Positions 35,683 to 44,824 of a stretch of 64,000 nt of DNA are shown here, piece by piece (positions within the stretch are counted from its first letter, which is position 1; the number at the start of each line of letters is the position of its first letter). The DNA comes from Streptomyces sp. AC550_RSS872 (GTDB lineage Bacteria; Actinomycetota; Actinomycetes; Streptomycetales; Streptomycetaceae), in assembly GCF_019049285.1 (NCBI RefSeq), contig NZ_JAGMUL010000128.1, positions 1 through 64,000 on the forward strand, written 5' to 3'. A program made the position numbers and the translations under genes. Below the pieces are notes generated by a model. That model was given only the letters and a program-made list of their open reading frames with translations. It made no database searches and was not told the DNA's origin.

Positions 35683-37113
35683 ATGGGCTCGTATGTCCTT
35701 CCCAGACCCGTTGTCCGCCGGAAGATCCGCACCCTGTTGTTGGCGCTGGTCGTCGGCGTCCTCGGTTCGGTCGCCGCACTGGTCGCGCCGCCGACCGCGC
35801 ACTCCGCCGAGAACACGCTCGGCGCCGCGGCGGCGCAGAGCGGCCGTTACTTCGGCACCGCCATCGCCTCGGGCAGGCTGGGCGACTCGGCGTACACGTC
35901 GATCGCGAGCCGCGAATTCAACTCGGTGACGGCCGAGAACGAGATGAAGATCGACGCCACCGAACCGCAGCGGGGTCAGTTCAACTTCACCGCCGGTGAC
36001 CGCGTCTACAACTGGGCGGTGCAGAACGGCAAGCAGGTGCGCGGCCACACCCTGGCCTGGCACTCCCAGCAGCCCGGCTGGATGCAGAGCCTCAGCGGCA
36101 GCAACCTGCGCCAGGCGATGATCGGCCACATCAACGGCGTGATGGCCCACTACAAGGGCAAGATCGCCCAGTGGGACGTCGTGAACGAGGCCTTCGCCGA
36201 CGGCAGTTCGGGAGCCCGGCGCGACTCCAACCTACAGCGCACCGGCAACGACTGGATCGAGGTCGCCTTCCGTACCGCGCGCGCCGCCGACCCGGCCGCC
36301 AAGCTCTGCTACAACGACTACAACGTCGAGAACTGGACCTGGGCCAAGACCCAGGCCATGTACAACATGGTCCGCGACTTCAAGCAGCGCGGCGTCCCGA
36401 TCGACTGCGTCGGCTTCCAGGCCCACTTCAACAACGACAGCCCGTACAACAGCAACTTCCGCACCACCCTTCAGAGCTTCGCCGCCCTCGGCGTGGACGT
36501 GGCCATCACCGAACTCGACATCCAGGGCGCCTCGGCCACGACCTACGCCAACGTGACCAACGACTGCCTGGCCGTCCCGCGCTGCCTGGGCATCACCGTC
36601 TGGGGCGTGCGCGACAGCGACTCCTGGCGGCCGCAGCACACACCGCTGCTGTTCAACAACGACGGCAGCAAGAAGCCCGCCTACACCGCCGTCCTCAACG
36701 CACTCAACGGCGGCTCCTCCACGCCCTCTCCGGGTTCCGGACAGATCAAGGGTGTCGGGTCTGGCCGCTGCCTGGACGTGCCCGGCACCAGTACCACCGA
36801 CGGCACCCAGCTCCACCTGTGGGACTGCCACAACGGCACCAACCAGCAGTGGGCGCACACCGTCGCCGGCGAACTCAGGGTCTACGGCAACAAGTGCCTG
36901 GACGCCGCCGGCACCGGCAACGGCACCAAAGTCCAGATCTACAGCTGCTGGGGCGGCGACAACCAGAAATGGCGCCTCAACTCCGACGGATCCATCGTCG
37001 GCGTCCAGTCCGGCCTCTGCCTCGACGCCGTCGCGGGCGGCACGGCCAACGGCACCCTGATCCAGCTCTACTCCTGCTCGAACAGCAGCAACCAGCGCTG
37101 GACCCGCACCTGA
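35683..37113 (+). CDS. xlnA: Secreted GH10 endo-1,4-beta-xylanase with CBM13
   Basis: 476 residues, almost the length of S. lividans xylanase A and recognisably its orthologue along the whole chain. Signal peptide with VRRKIRT before the core (to about residue 41), GH10 barrel (about 45-345) with acid-base Glu in WDVVNEAFADG and nucleophile Glu in ITELDIQG, a Ser/Pro linker, and a C-terminal ricin-type CBM13 (about 350-476) with three QW-type repeats. It cuts xylan backbones outside the cell. The ATG at 35683 has TTGGAGG upstream and matches the known start MGSY. The esterase gene follows 31 nt later. Confidence 0.97.
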   Translation: MGSYVLPRPVVRRKIRTLLLALVVGVLGSVAALVAPPTAHSAENTLGAAAAQSGRYFGTAIASGRLGDSAYTSIASREFNSVTAENEMKIDATEPQRGQFNFTAGDRVYNWAVQNGKQVRGHTLAWHSQQPGWMQSLSGSNLRQAMIGHINGVMAHYKGKIAQWDVVNEAFADGSSGARRDSNLQRTGNDWIEVAFRTARAADPAAKLCYNDYNVENWTWAKTQAMYNMVRDFKQRGVPIDCVGFQAHFNNDSPYNSNFRTTLQSFAALGVDVAITELDIQGASATTYANVTNDCLAVPRCLGITVWGVRDSDSWRPQHTPLLFNNDGSKKPAYTAVLNALNGGSSTPSPGSGQIKGVGSGRCLDVPGTSTTDGTQLHLWDCHNGTNQQWAHTVAGELRVYGNKCLDAAGTGNGTKVQIYSCWGGDNQKWRLNSDGSIVGVQSGLCLDAVAGGTANGTLIQLYSCSNSSNQRWTRT

Positions 37114-37144
37114 TGGGACCTGCCACAGACGAAAGGGTGAATCG

Positions 37145-38521
37145 ATGAAGACCTACGGTGCGGCTTCCCTCGCCCCTCCACCAAGACATCGCTGGTGGTC
37201 CCGGGTCGCCGCCGTGGTGGCGGCGACCCTCGCGATCGGCATGCTCACCGCGGTGAATCCGGTACCCGCCGAGGCGGCGACGGTGGACACCAATGCCTGG
37301 TACGTCCTGGTCAATCGCAACAGCGGCAAGGCGCTGGACGTCTCCGGCGCGTCCACCGCCGACGGCGCGCGGGTCGGCCAGTGGACGCGCAGCGACGGAA
37401 CCAACCAGCAGTGGCAGTTCGTGGACTCCGGCGGCGGCTTCTACCGCCTCAAGGCCCGGCATTCGGACAAGGTTCTCGACGTGGCGGGCGCCTCGACCGC
37501 AGACGGTGCCGCCATCCAGCAGTGGGCCGACCACAACGGGGCCAACCAGCAGTTCCGCCTGGCCGACTCCGACGCGGGCCATGTCCGGCTGATCAACCGC
37601 ACCAGCAACAAGGCGGTGGAGGTGCAGGGCGCCTCCACCGCCGACGGCGGCAACGTCGTCCAGTACACCGACTGGGGCGGCGCCAACCAGCAGTGGCAGA
37701 TGGTCAAGCTGTCGTCCGGTGGCGGTGGTGGTGGCGGCTGCGGCAGCGCCCCGACTCTGGCGAGCGGTACGCACACGATTCAGAGCGGCGGCAAGAGCCG
37801 CAGCTTCATCCTCAGGGTTCCCGCCAACTACGACAACAGCCACCGCTACCGGCTGATCTTCGGGTTCCACTGGCGGGGCGGCACCGCCGGTGACGTCGCC
37901 TCGGGCGGCACGAGCGGGAGCGCCTGGTCCTACTACGGCCAACAGGAACAGTCGAACAACAGCGCGATCCTCGTCGCCCCCCAGGGCCTCGGCAACGGCT
38001 GGGCCAATTCGGGCGGTGAGGACGTCACCTTCGTCGACGACATGATCCGGCGCATCGAGGGCGGCCTCTGTGTCAACCCGGCACAGCGTTTCGCCACGGG
38101 ATTCAGCTGGGGCGGCGGTATGAGCTACGCACTCGCATGCAGCCGGGCGAACGTCTTCAGGGCCGTCGCGGTCATCTCCGGCGCGCAGATCAGCGGGTGC
38201 AGTGGCGGCACCCAGCCCATCGCCTACTTCGGAATCCACGGCATCAGCGACAACGTCCTCAACATCGGGCAGGGGCGGTCCCTGCGCGACAAGTTCGTCG
38301 CCAACAACGGCTGCACTGCCCAAAGCCCGCGCGAGCCCGCGCCGGGCAGCCGAACGCACATCACCACCACCTACTCGGGCTGCCGTGCCGGATACCCGGT
38401 CCAATGGGCCGCGTTCGACGGAGGCCACATACCCGGTCCGGTCGACGGCTCCTCCGGCGAAAGCGGCGTCACCACCTGGACCAAGGCAGAGATCTGGAGG
38501 TTCTTCGCACAGTTCCAGTGA
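37145..38521 (+). CDS. Secreted CE1/PHB-depolymerase-type esterase with CBM13
   Basis: 458 residues: signal peptide (to about 45), N-terminal CBM13 (about 46-185), a Gly-rich linker, then an alpha/beta-hydrolase of the LpqC/feruloyl-esterase type. FGFHWRGGTAGD is the oxyanion strand, TGFSWGGGMSYALAC holds the nucleophile Ser, and FDGGHIPGP the His. In this setting it most likely releases ferulate or acetate from arabinoxylan. It is 31 nt after the xylanase gene, with GAAAGGG before the ATG, and is followed by a long hairpin. Confidence 0.9.
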   Translation: MKTYGAASLAPPPRHRWWSRVAAVVAATLAIGMLTAVNPVPAEAATVDTNAWYVLVNRNSGKALDVSGASTADGARVGQWTRSDGTNQQWQFVDSGGGFYRLKARHSDKVLDVAGASTADGAAIQQWADHNGANQQFRLADSDAGHVRLINRTSNKAVEVQGASTADGGNVVQYTDWGGANQQWQMVKLSSGGGGGGGCGSAPTLASGTHTIQSGGKSRSFILRVPANYDNSHRYRLIFGFHWRGGTAGDVASGGTSGSAWSYYGQQEQSNNSAILVAPQGLGNGWANSGGEDVTFVDDMIRRIEGGLCVNPAQRFATGFSWGGGMSYALACSRANVFRAVAVISGAQISGCSGGTQPIAYFGIHGISDNVLNIGQGRSLRDKFVANNGCTAQSPREPAPGSRTHITTTYSGCRAGYPVQWAAFDGGHIPGPVDGSSGESGVTTWTKAEIWRFFAQFQ

Positions 38522-38535
38522 CACGCCCGCACCAC

Positions 38536-38568
38536 GGAGTGGAGCCAGGATGATCCTGGCTCCACTCC
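38536..38568 (+). terminator. Long perfect hairpin after the xylanase-esterase operon
   Basis: Sixteen bases (38536-38551) are exactly complementary to 38553-38568, with base 38552 at the centre. It starts 15 nt after the stop codon. No T run follows, as is common in Streptomyces. Confidence 0.8.
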
Positions 38569-38669
38569 ATCGACGTCCATCCCGGATTGAAGGACGGAGA
38601 GGCCCTTTCCAGGAGAGCACCCACGCCTTCGGACTGGTCACGGCTGGTGAACAGGCGGCGGGAGAAGTG

Positions 38670-39255
38670 GCGTTGGAGGAACACGCCCTCGCGGACGGAG
38701 GCCTCACCCGCCGGGTGGACGCCTCGCAGGCCGCCATGGCCGAGCCGGTACATCCAGCGGTAGGCCGCCGTTCGGGAGACCGCGCCGGGACCGGGGTTGG
38801 ATGTCTCCTGGCCTGAACAGGTAGGCGTGGAGCGGCATGGCCGGCAGTGCGTTCTCGGTACGGCCCTTCACCCTGGCCCACATCGAGCGGCCGGCCTCCG
38901 TGCTGTCGGTTTCCCCTCGCCCGACGCGTAGACGAAGGTCACAGAGGGGTTGTGCGCGCTTGCGGCGCTGGCGGCGGCCAGGGTGTAGTCGCAGGTGATC
39001 CGGGTGTGCTCCTCCTCGCTTCGGCCCGCTGCGGACACGCCAAGGCAGAAGAAGCAGGCATCCAGCCCTCGAACCGGCCCTGGATCGGCGTGAAGTCGGC
39101 GAAGCCGGGGAGTAGGACCTCGCGGACCTTGGGATGGCGCAGGTTGAGCGGCTGCGTGCGACGACCGGGATGTCGTCCACCTGTGCGTCCTGGAGACAGG
39201 TGTCGAGCACGCCGTGCCCCGCCAAGCCGGACGCTCCGAAGACGGCCACCCGCAT
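38670..39255 (-). pseudogene. NAD(P)-binding SDR/epimerase pseudogene
   Basis: From the ATG at 39253-39255 the frame reads MRVAVFGASGLAGHGVL, the Rossmann opening of an atypical SDR. The family sequence continues only if the frame is changed near 39150 (LNLRHPKVREVLLPGFADF), near 39075 (LDACFFCLGVSAAGRSEEEH) and near 38915 (TEAGRSMWARVKGRTE). Three frameshifts make it non-functional. The true 3' end is unclear. It lies 2 bp downstream of a TetR fragment. Confidence 0.8.
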
Positions 39256-39257
39256 GA

Positions 39258-39535
39258 TCACCCCTCCGTCCGGGCCAGGGTGCCCGCGATCAGGGTGGCC
39301 GGCATCTCTTCCAGCGTGGCGGTGAAGTCCATGCGCAGGGCCTCGAGCGAGGGGTCCGCCTCGAATGCGGCGAGCATGGCCGCGGAAGGCCGGGCGTGGG
39401 TCCACACCGCGCCCGTCACCATGACGGCCTGGGCGCACAACTGGTCGGCACCGTCGTCCGGTTCGGGAAGGTGGCGGCGGGCCAGTGCGGCCAGGGCGGC
39501 GACGTTGCCGAGGGCGGTGGCTGGGGCACGCTCTG
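39258..39535 (-). pseudogene. C-terminal fragment of a TetR-family regulator
   Basis: The last 90 codons read as a TetR ligand-binding domain (LPEPDDGADQLCAQAVMVTG, WTHARPSAAMLAAFEADPSL, LRMDFTATLEEMPATLIAGT). No DNA-binding HTH is encoded before it; the sequence upstream instead belongs to an opposite-strand HEAT gene fragment. The gene is therefore truncated at its 5' end and probably once controlled the adjacent SDR gene. Confidence 0.75.
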
Positions 39536-39539
39536 CGTA

Positions 39540-40615
39540 GGTACCTCGACCACGTGCCGCTCGACATGGTGGAGGCACTCCTCAGCCGCGCTCTCGACTC
39601 GGGTGGAAAGCGCGACGCCGACGATCCGGACGGCGCGCAGGCGTTCGGCGCGGACGGGGCGGCGTGACGCGCGACCTGCTCACCGCCGGGATCAACACGG
39701 TACGGGGCAGCGCGGCCGAGAGCCTCGGCGATCTGCTCAACCACGACCCGGACGGGTCCCGCGCCGCCCTGATCGTCCCCCACCTGAGCCGAATAGCGGC
39801 CGACCCCTCCCTCGATGTTCGGGCGTGCGTGGCCCACCTGTTGCACGCCGCGATCCGCCGCGACCGCCGGGCAGCAGCTGATGCCTTCGCGGTGCTCGTC
39901 CAGGCCCCCGACCACCTGCTCGCGTCACCGTACGTTTCCCGCCTTGCCGTTGCCCTGATGCACGGGGACCCGGCGTCGGTCGGACTGCTGACGGAACGCA
40001 TGTTGCACTCTCTGGTGGCACCGGTGCGCCGCGTCGGCGGCCAGGTCGCAGCGCCGGCCGCGATGGAGTGGGAGACATCCGACCTGCTGGCCAAGGTGCT
40101 CGCCGGCAACGACACGGCACAGCGGCAGGGAGCCGCTGACGTGTGCGCGGCGTCTCCTGAACACGGGTGACGCGGTGCTTGCCCATGACGCACTTGTCCG
40201 GTTCTTCCACGACCCCGAGGGGGATGTGCGGGGAGCCGCCGCGACGGTGGCCGCCGCGCTGCGCGGCCGGCGTCCGGGGCCCTGCCGGCGGACACTCGTC
40301 GCGCTGATGGACTCCCTTGCCTTCGGGGACGCGCTGTCTCAGCTGCCGATCACGCTCGAACACGCCCCTGACCGGGTAGACGAGTTGGTCCTGACATGGG
40401 TGCGGCGCTTCGTCGCGGTTTCCGGAGCAGCTTCGGCCGACTTCGCCCGTGGTGCGGCGGCCGGCGCCCGCCACATCGGCCGTCTGCTGGTCCGCGCGTA
40501 TGTCCAGGCATCCTCACCCGCGCGCCGGTCCGATTTCCTCGATCTGCTGGACCAACTGCTTCTCCTCGGGTCCTACGGCGTGGCCGAGGCGATCAACGAC
40601 TCCGACCGGAACTGA
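39540..40615 (+). pseudogene. 3' fragment of a large HEAT-repeat protein gene
   Basis: Three frames must be joined: YLDHVPLDMVEALLSRALDS (to about 39662), then TRDLLTAGINTVRGSAAESL up to about 40145, then RRLLNTGDAVLAHDALVRFF to the stop at 40615. The helical repeats (AAESLGDLLNHDP, LSRIAADPSLDVRACVAHLL) are HEAT-like. A frameshift lies near 40147, and the 5' end is missing. Similar long HEAT proteins in Streptomyces are uncharacterised, some with NTPase domains. Confidence 0.7.
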
Positions 40616-40755
40616 ACGGGACCGGCCCTGCCGCGGGTTCCGTCCCTCAGCATGCTCCGGTCGTGCGCCGCCGAGCGCCCCGGCATGCGTCCTGCGCACC
40701 GGCGGACCGGGCGGAATCGTTCGCCGCCGCGGTGCCCAAGTGCTGTGCTGTGCAC

Positions 40756-41457
40756 ATGATGCAGGGCTCGAACCCCCACGGTCGCGCGGCCTTCCTCGAC
40801 ACGTTGTATCCCGAAGCACGCGCGGCCTTCACCCGGCTCGGTACTCGACGGCGTTACGCCATGGGAGACGTACTGATCCACGAAGGCGACCACACACAGG
40901 AGTTGGTGGTGCTCCACGAGGGCTTGGTGAAGGTGACCGCCCGACTCGACCGTGACCGGGTGTTGCTCAGGGACATCTGGATCGCTGGGGACGTCGTGGG
41001 TGAGGTGGCGGCGGTGGGTGTCGGACCGCGATCGGCGACGGTCACCGCCTGCGGCGATGTGGTCGCCGCCGTCGTCCCGAGGCATGAGCTGGAGGCCTTC
41101 CTCCTTGCCCATCCCGAACTGTCGCTGTCATTCATACAGATGGTCTGCGGCCGGCTGAGCCGATCTGACCGCCTGAGGCTTGAGCTCGGCGGATACCCCG
41201 TCCCGGTCCGGCTGGCGCGTGTCCTCGTCGAGCTGGCTGTCACGTACGGGCAGCCCGAACGGAACTCGCTGCGCATCGATGTGAACCTGTCCCAGACCGA
41301 GTTCGCCGCCCTCACCGGAGCCAGAACGCGCAGCGTGCACAAGGCACTTGCGCAACTGCGGGACAGGGACATCATCACCACCGGCCATCGGAAGACCTAC
41401 GTGCGGGACATGACCCGCCTGCGCAAGGCAGCTCGGCTGAGTGTGCCGGTCGCCTAG
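40756..41457 (+). CDS. Crp/Fnr-family transcriptional regulator
   Basis: 233 residues: cyclic-nucleotide-binding beta-roll (about 15-130; GDVLIHEGDHTQELVVLHEG, GDVVGEVAAVG, RSATVTACGDV) and a winged HTH (about 150-225; LSQTEFAALTGARTRSVHKAL, DIITTGHRKTYV). GEVAAVGVGPRSA occupies the place of the phosphate-binding GELA...RSA loop, so nucleotide binding is plausible. There is no good ribosome site before the ATG at 40756 (or GTG at 40750). A cyclase-like gene follows 110 bp later, so the two may form a cyclic-nucleotide circuit. Confidence 0.9.
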   Translation: MMQGSNPHGRAAFLDTLYPEARAAFTRLGTRRRYAMGDVLIHEGDHTQELVVLHEGLVKVTARLDRDRVLLRDIWIAGDVVGEVAAVGVGPRSATVTACGDVVAAVVPRHELEAFLLAHPELSLSFIQMVCGRLSRSDRLRLELGGYPVPVRLARVLVELAVTYGQPERNSLRIDVNLSQTEFAALTGARTRSVHKALAQLRDRDIITTGHRKTYVRDMTRLRKAARLSVPVA

Positions 41458-41469
41458 GGCCTTGGCCAC

Positions 41470-41491
41470 AAAGTCGCACTAATGCGGCTTT
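41470..41491 (+). terminator. Hairpin between the Crp and cyclase-like genes
   Basis: AAAGTCGCA (41470-41478) pairs with TGCGGCTTT (41483-41491), with one wobble pair and a CTAA loop. It follows the Crp stop by 12 bp and ends in a U-rich arm, so the regulator and the following operon are probably separate transcripts. Confidence 0.55.
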
Positions 41492-41567
41492 CTGTATTGC
41501 TCCCGCCCTTTCCGCTCACAGTTGGCGTGCACCTCAACCCAACTCCTTCGGAAGGTGGCGAGTTGTC

Positions 41568-42359
41568 ATGAAAGAGATCTCTGCTCCCCGGCTGCCGGCA
41601 GGCGTGCCGCACCGTCGACTGTGTCTGGCCACGGACGTGGAGCAGTACAGCCGTCTCGACACCCGGACGCAGTCGACTGTCCAGTGCGAGCTGGTCCGGT
41701 TGCTGGACGAGGCGGCGGAACTGACTGGGCTGGACCGGGCAGCCTGGACGCGTCAGCCGCAGGGCGACCTGGAGTTCGCCGTCCTGCCCGAGGCAACGCC
41801 GGAAGACGCCGTGCTGGGCCCCTTCATCCACCATCTCGCGGTCCGCCTCGGCGAGCGCAACGCCCGCCCGGCCGTCCAGCGGGTCAGGCTGCGGATGGCC
41901 GTGGACGCCGGGGTCGTCGCGGACGCAGCGCTCGGCCATGCCGGCCCGGCTCCGGTCGCTGTGGCGCGCTACGTCAACGCGCACCAGCTCAAAGCTGTAC
42001 TCGCCGCCCTGACTGAGGCCGACCTTGCCGTCATCGTGTCGGACCGGCTGTACCAGGATGTCGTGCGGTCCGGGCGCCGGGGCCTCGACCCCGCGCAGTA
42101 TGTACGGGCCCATGTGCGAGTGAAGGAGTTCGGCGGCTACGGCTGGATCCGCGTACCGGGCCACACGCCGGACGGCGTGCGGTCGGCTGTCGCGGAGGCG
42201 CCGAAGCCGAATCCCTTGCCGGACGCCGCCACCCCGAGCCCGACGGCCGTGTCCCAGTACGTCCACCAAGGCGCCGCCGTCGGCCGGGACGTCGTCGGGG
42301 GGCTCACCCTTGGCCTGCCCGTGCCCCCATCGCCGGCCGACTCCGGGCCCGCCCGGTGA
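41568..42359 (+). CDS. Class III nucleotidyl-cyclase-like protein
   Basis: 263 residues. The first 190 fit a class III cyclase fold: CLATDVEQYSRLD with Asp23 at the first metal position, PQGDLEFAVLP with Asp67 at the second, RLRMAVDAGVV as the central strand and PVAVARYVNAHQL with Arg134 at the transition-state position. The usual Asn four residues before that Arg is not seen, and GDG is GDL. It may thus be active with unusual base choice, or a degenerate nucleotide sensor. GGAAGGTGG lies upstream. It overlaps the next gene (GTGA) and heads a five-gene coupled operon. Confidence 0.72.
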   Translation: MKEISAPRLPAGVPHRRLCLATDVEQYSRLDTRTQSTVQCELVRLLDEAAELTGLDRAAWTRQPQGDLEFAVLPEATPEDAVLGPFIHHLAVRLGERNARPAVQRVRLRMAVDAGVVADAALGHAGPAPVAVARYVNAHQLKAVLAALTEADLAVIVSDRLYQDVVRSGRRGLDPAQYVRAHVRVKEFGGYGWIRVPGHTPDGVRSAVAEAPKPNPLPDAATPSPTAVSQYVHQGAAVGRDVVGGLTLGLPVPPSPADSGPAR

Positions 42360-42637
42360 CGGCCCCCTACAAGGCCCCGCCCTGGCGCGAGCGGGGTAAC
42401 AACCAGTGGGCGGACTACGGGGTGAACGTCGGTCACGCCGTGTACGGCGGCATTCACTTCCACCCGCCCGCCTCGACCGCCGCGCGGTCCCGGCGCCGGA
42501 ACGGGACGGCGCAGCTGGCCCGCACGCGGCACGAGGCATTTCGGTCGGCCCTGGTCGAACTTGCCCGTGCCTGCGGCCGAGTCGCTGCCGCCCTGGCGTA
42601 CCTCCGGCCCGACGAGGCCGCAAAGGAGGAGGGATGA
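42356..42637 (+). CDS. Small basic protein of unknown function
   Basis: 93 residues: NQWADYGVNVGHAVYGGIHFH, then an Arg-rich stretch and a helix (RHEAFRSALVELARACGRVAAALAYL). No known domain is recognised. GTG start overlaps the cyclase-like stop, and its stop overlaps the next ATG. The coupling on both sides argues that it is a real, stoichiometric member of the system. Confidence 0.7.
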   Translation: MTAPYKAPPWRERGNNQWADYGVNVGHAVYGGIHFHPPASTAARSRRRNGTAQLARTRHEAFRSALVELARACGRVAAALAYLRPDEAAKEEG

Positions 42638-43377
42638 CATCGACCGGACCTGAAGGCGTCTTCGCCCGGATCGACCGTGGCGTCCCCGGATCGCATGGCG
42701 CCACACGGCCTTGCCTCACGGTGCGCGTAGGCTCCCGCGCTCTCGTGCTTTCCCCGGAGGAGGGCAGGAGGGCGCTCTACGGCCCACGCCGGGACGCGGC
42801 GCTGGGCGCCGCGGTCTGGCGACAGGCCGTCACCGAGGCCATGAGGGAACCGCGGAACGGCGACGACGCCGGACGGCTGCTAGTCGTCTGGCTGGCCCTC
42901 CCCGGGCTGTACCGGAACCTGCACCGAATCCTGCGCCGCTGGCGGCAGGTCGGCCGGGCGGACCTGGAGTCGGAGGCCGTCCTGGGCGTGCTTGCCGCCC
43001 TTGACACGGCGGACCCGGATGGCCCGGACCCGGGCGGCCACCTGATCAAGGAGGCGGTGAACCGGATGTGGGCCTACGCGAAGCGCGTCACGCGGGAGAT
43101 CCCCGTCGTCGACATCGGTGCCTTCGCCGATGCCCGCAACGCCCCCGCCTCGCCGGAGGAACGGCCCCGCCCGCCCGAGGGGTGGGAACTGCACATCACG
43201 CCCCGGCCCCGCCGCGAGGGCCTGTACGCCACACTCCGCTTCGCTGAGCCGCGCCCTCGGCAAGACTGCCGGCGGACCGGTACCCGCCTGCCCGACCTGG
43301 TATTCCGAGCCCGCCGCCACGAGGAGGCCGACCTGATCGGCACGCTGGTCCTGCACCCTGCGGGAGCCCAGCGGTGA
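42634..43377 (+). CDS. Unknown 247-residue protein of the cyclase operon
   Basis: No family was recognised. The middle (LPGLYRNLHRILRRWRQVGR, LESEAVLGVLAALDTADPDG) is helical and vaguely recalls sigma-factor region 2, with LIKEAVNRMWAYAKRVTREI after it. The C-terminal third is Pro/Arg-rich. AAAGGAGGAGGG precedes the ATG, which overlaps the upstream stop; the stop overlaps the next GTG. Confidence 0.75.
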   Translation: MTSTGPEGVFARIDRGVPGSHGATRPCLTVRVGSRALVLSPEEGRRALYGPRRDAALGAAVWRQAVTEAMREPRNGDDAGRLLVVWLALPGLYRNLHRILRRWRQVGRADLESEAVLGVLAALDTADPDGPDPGGHLIKEAVNRMWAYAKRVTREIPVVDIGAFADARNAPASPEERPRPPEGWELHITPRPRREGLYATLRFAEPRPRQDCRRTGTRLPDLVFRARRHEEADLIGTLVLHPAGAQR

Positions 43378-43682
43378 GCGGGCGGTCCGGCCCGCCGCTC
43401 GGCTTCGCGGAGGCCCTCGACCTGCCGCTGTGTGTTGACTTGCGTACAGCCGCACGCGCCTTCGGTATCTGCCCCGCGACGGCGTACAAGCTGATCCGCC
43501 TCGGCACCTTCCCATGTCCCGTGTTGAGGGTCGGCCGACGCTACCGGATCCCCACCGCCTACTTGCTACGCACCCTCGGGATCGAGGAGCGGCCGGTGTA
43601 CGCCGTCCCCTTGGAGGACGACGCGGCGCCCGCTGCCCGGCCCCACGACACCCACTCCCGCGCATCGGAGGTTCCCGCATGA
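43374..43682 (+). CDS. Excisionase-like helix-turn-helix protein
   Basis: 102 residues with one MerR/excisionase-type HTH: LRTAARAFGICPATAYKLIR and FPCPVLRVGRRYRIPTAYLLRTLG, the recognition helix and wing of the AlpA/Xis group. The tail is disordered. GTG start and ATGA-overlapping stop keep it in the five-gene chain. It may be a local DNA-binding partner or a recombination directionality factor; no integrase is nearby. Confidence 0.78.
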   Translation: MSGRSGPPLGFAEALDLPLCVDLRTAARAFGICPATAYKLIRLGTFPCPVLRVGRRYRIPTAYLLRTLGIEERPVYAVPLEDDAAPAARPHDTHSRASEVPA

Positions 43683-44812
43683 ACACATCACAGGCGCTCC
43701 GGCAGGAGTCCGCCCAGCCCCGTAGGTGCTTCGTCGTCGGCCCCATCGGCGACCAGCACGCCGCGCACGGCAGCCCCGAGCGTGAGGCCTACGAGCACCA
43801 TCTCGGCATCTTCGAGCAGGTGATCGCCCCCGCCTGCGAGAAGTACGGCATCAGCGCCGTGCGCGCAGACGGCATCGCACACGCCGGTGACATCAACGAG
43901 CAGATCTGCCGGCATGTCGTCGAGTCCGACTTGGTCGTCGCGGACGTAAGCGGCGGCAACCCGAACGTGATGTACGAGCTGGGGCTGCGGCACATCACCG
44001 GTAAGCCGACCATCCACATCGGGGAATCCGGGCAGCTGCCCTTCGACATCGCATCGATCAGGACGATCCGTTACCAGCGAACCCGCAGCCATCTGGCCGG
44101 AGCGCGCAAGGAGATCGAGAGCGCCCTGGAGGCCGGGCTCCGGGACGGCTTCGAACTTCTCACGCCGGCACGGGTGCTGCGCGGACTCCAGGCCGGTGAT
44201 GGGCCGGACTCCGGCCAGGAGGTCGGCGACGGTGGGGAGGAGGACGAGGATCCGCCCGGTCTGCTCGACGACTTCGCCGTCATCGAGGACGGGCTGGACG
44301 ACATGACCGCCGACTTGGAGGCGATCGCGAAGACGATCGAGACGATCGGGGCACTGACCGAGCGGTCCAGCACCGAGTTGCTGGATCTGGCCCAGGCGAA
44401 CACGCCGGCCAGTGCGCGCCTCGCCGCCGTCGTCCGGTACGCGGAGGCGATCAGTGCACCGGCGGGCGAACTGAACACCGTAGCCGACGCGTTCGTGGAG
44501 CGGATGGCAACCATGGACAGCGGGGTGCGGGCCGCGCTGGGGCTCATCGAGATGACGCCTCCCGACGAGCGCGATGAGGGAGCGGAGGAGTTCCTGGAGC
44601 AGCTGATGTCCCTGGACGAGGCCGCGCAGGACGGTCTGGCGCAGATCGGCTTCTTCGGCACATCGGCCGGTGCCATGGTCCGGGTGAGTCGGCACCTCCG
44701 CAAGCCGGTGAAGGAAATCTCCGCCGCGGTGAACCAACTGACCGCCGCCATCACGAGGATGAGCGATTGGGCGGCCAAGGCCCGTGCACTGGCGCACGGT
44801 GCCACCGCATGA
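43679..44812 (+). CDS. Nucleoside deoxyribosyltransferase/TIR-like effector candidate
   Basis: 377 residues. The first 150 form a Rossmann-like domain related to nucleoside 2-deoxyribosyltransferases and TIR-like enzymes: RCFVVGPIGD at the N-terminus, INEQICRHVVESDLVVADVS, and GGNPNVMYELGLRH with Glu100 in the catalytic position. The remainder is an acidic segment and then long amphipathic helices (about 200-377), perhaps for oligomerisation. In bacterial immunity such domains degrade NAD or nucleotides. It is the last gene of the coupled operon and is followed by a terminator. Confidence 0.8.
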   Translation: MNTSQALRQESAQPRRCFVVGPIGDQHAAHGSPEREAYEHHLGIFEQVIAPACEKYGISAVRADGIAHAGDINEQICRHVVESDLVVADVSGGNPNVMYELGLRHITGKPTIHIGESGQLPFDIASIRTIRYQRTRSHLAGARKEIESALEAGLRDGFELLTPARVLRGLQAGDGPDSGQEVGDGGEEDEDPPGLLDDFAVIEDGLDDMTADLEAIAKTIETIGALTERSSTELLDLAQANTPASARLAAVVRYAEAISAPAGELNTVADAFVERMATMDSGVRAALGLIEMTPPDERDEGAEEFLEQLMSLDEAAQDGLAQIGFFGTSAGAMVRVSRHLRKPVKEISAAVNQLTAAITRMSDWAAKARALAHGATA

Positions 44813-44824
44813 CACTGCCCTCGC

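Noticed and set aside
43374..43682. Excisionase gene as evidence for an integrated conjugative element
   Set aside because: No integrase, replication initiator, traB-like gene, tRNA or att repeat is visible in the window, and the gene is locked into the cyclase operon.
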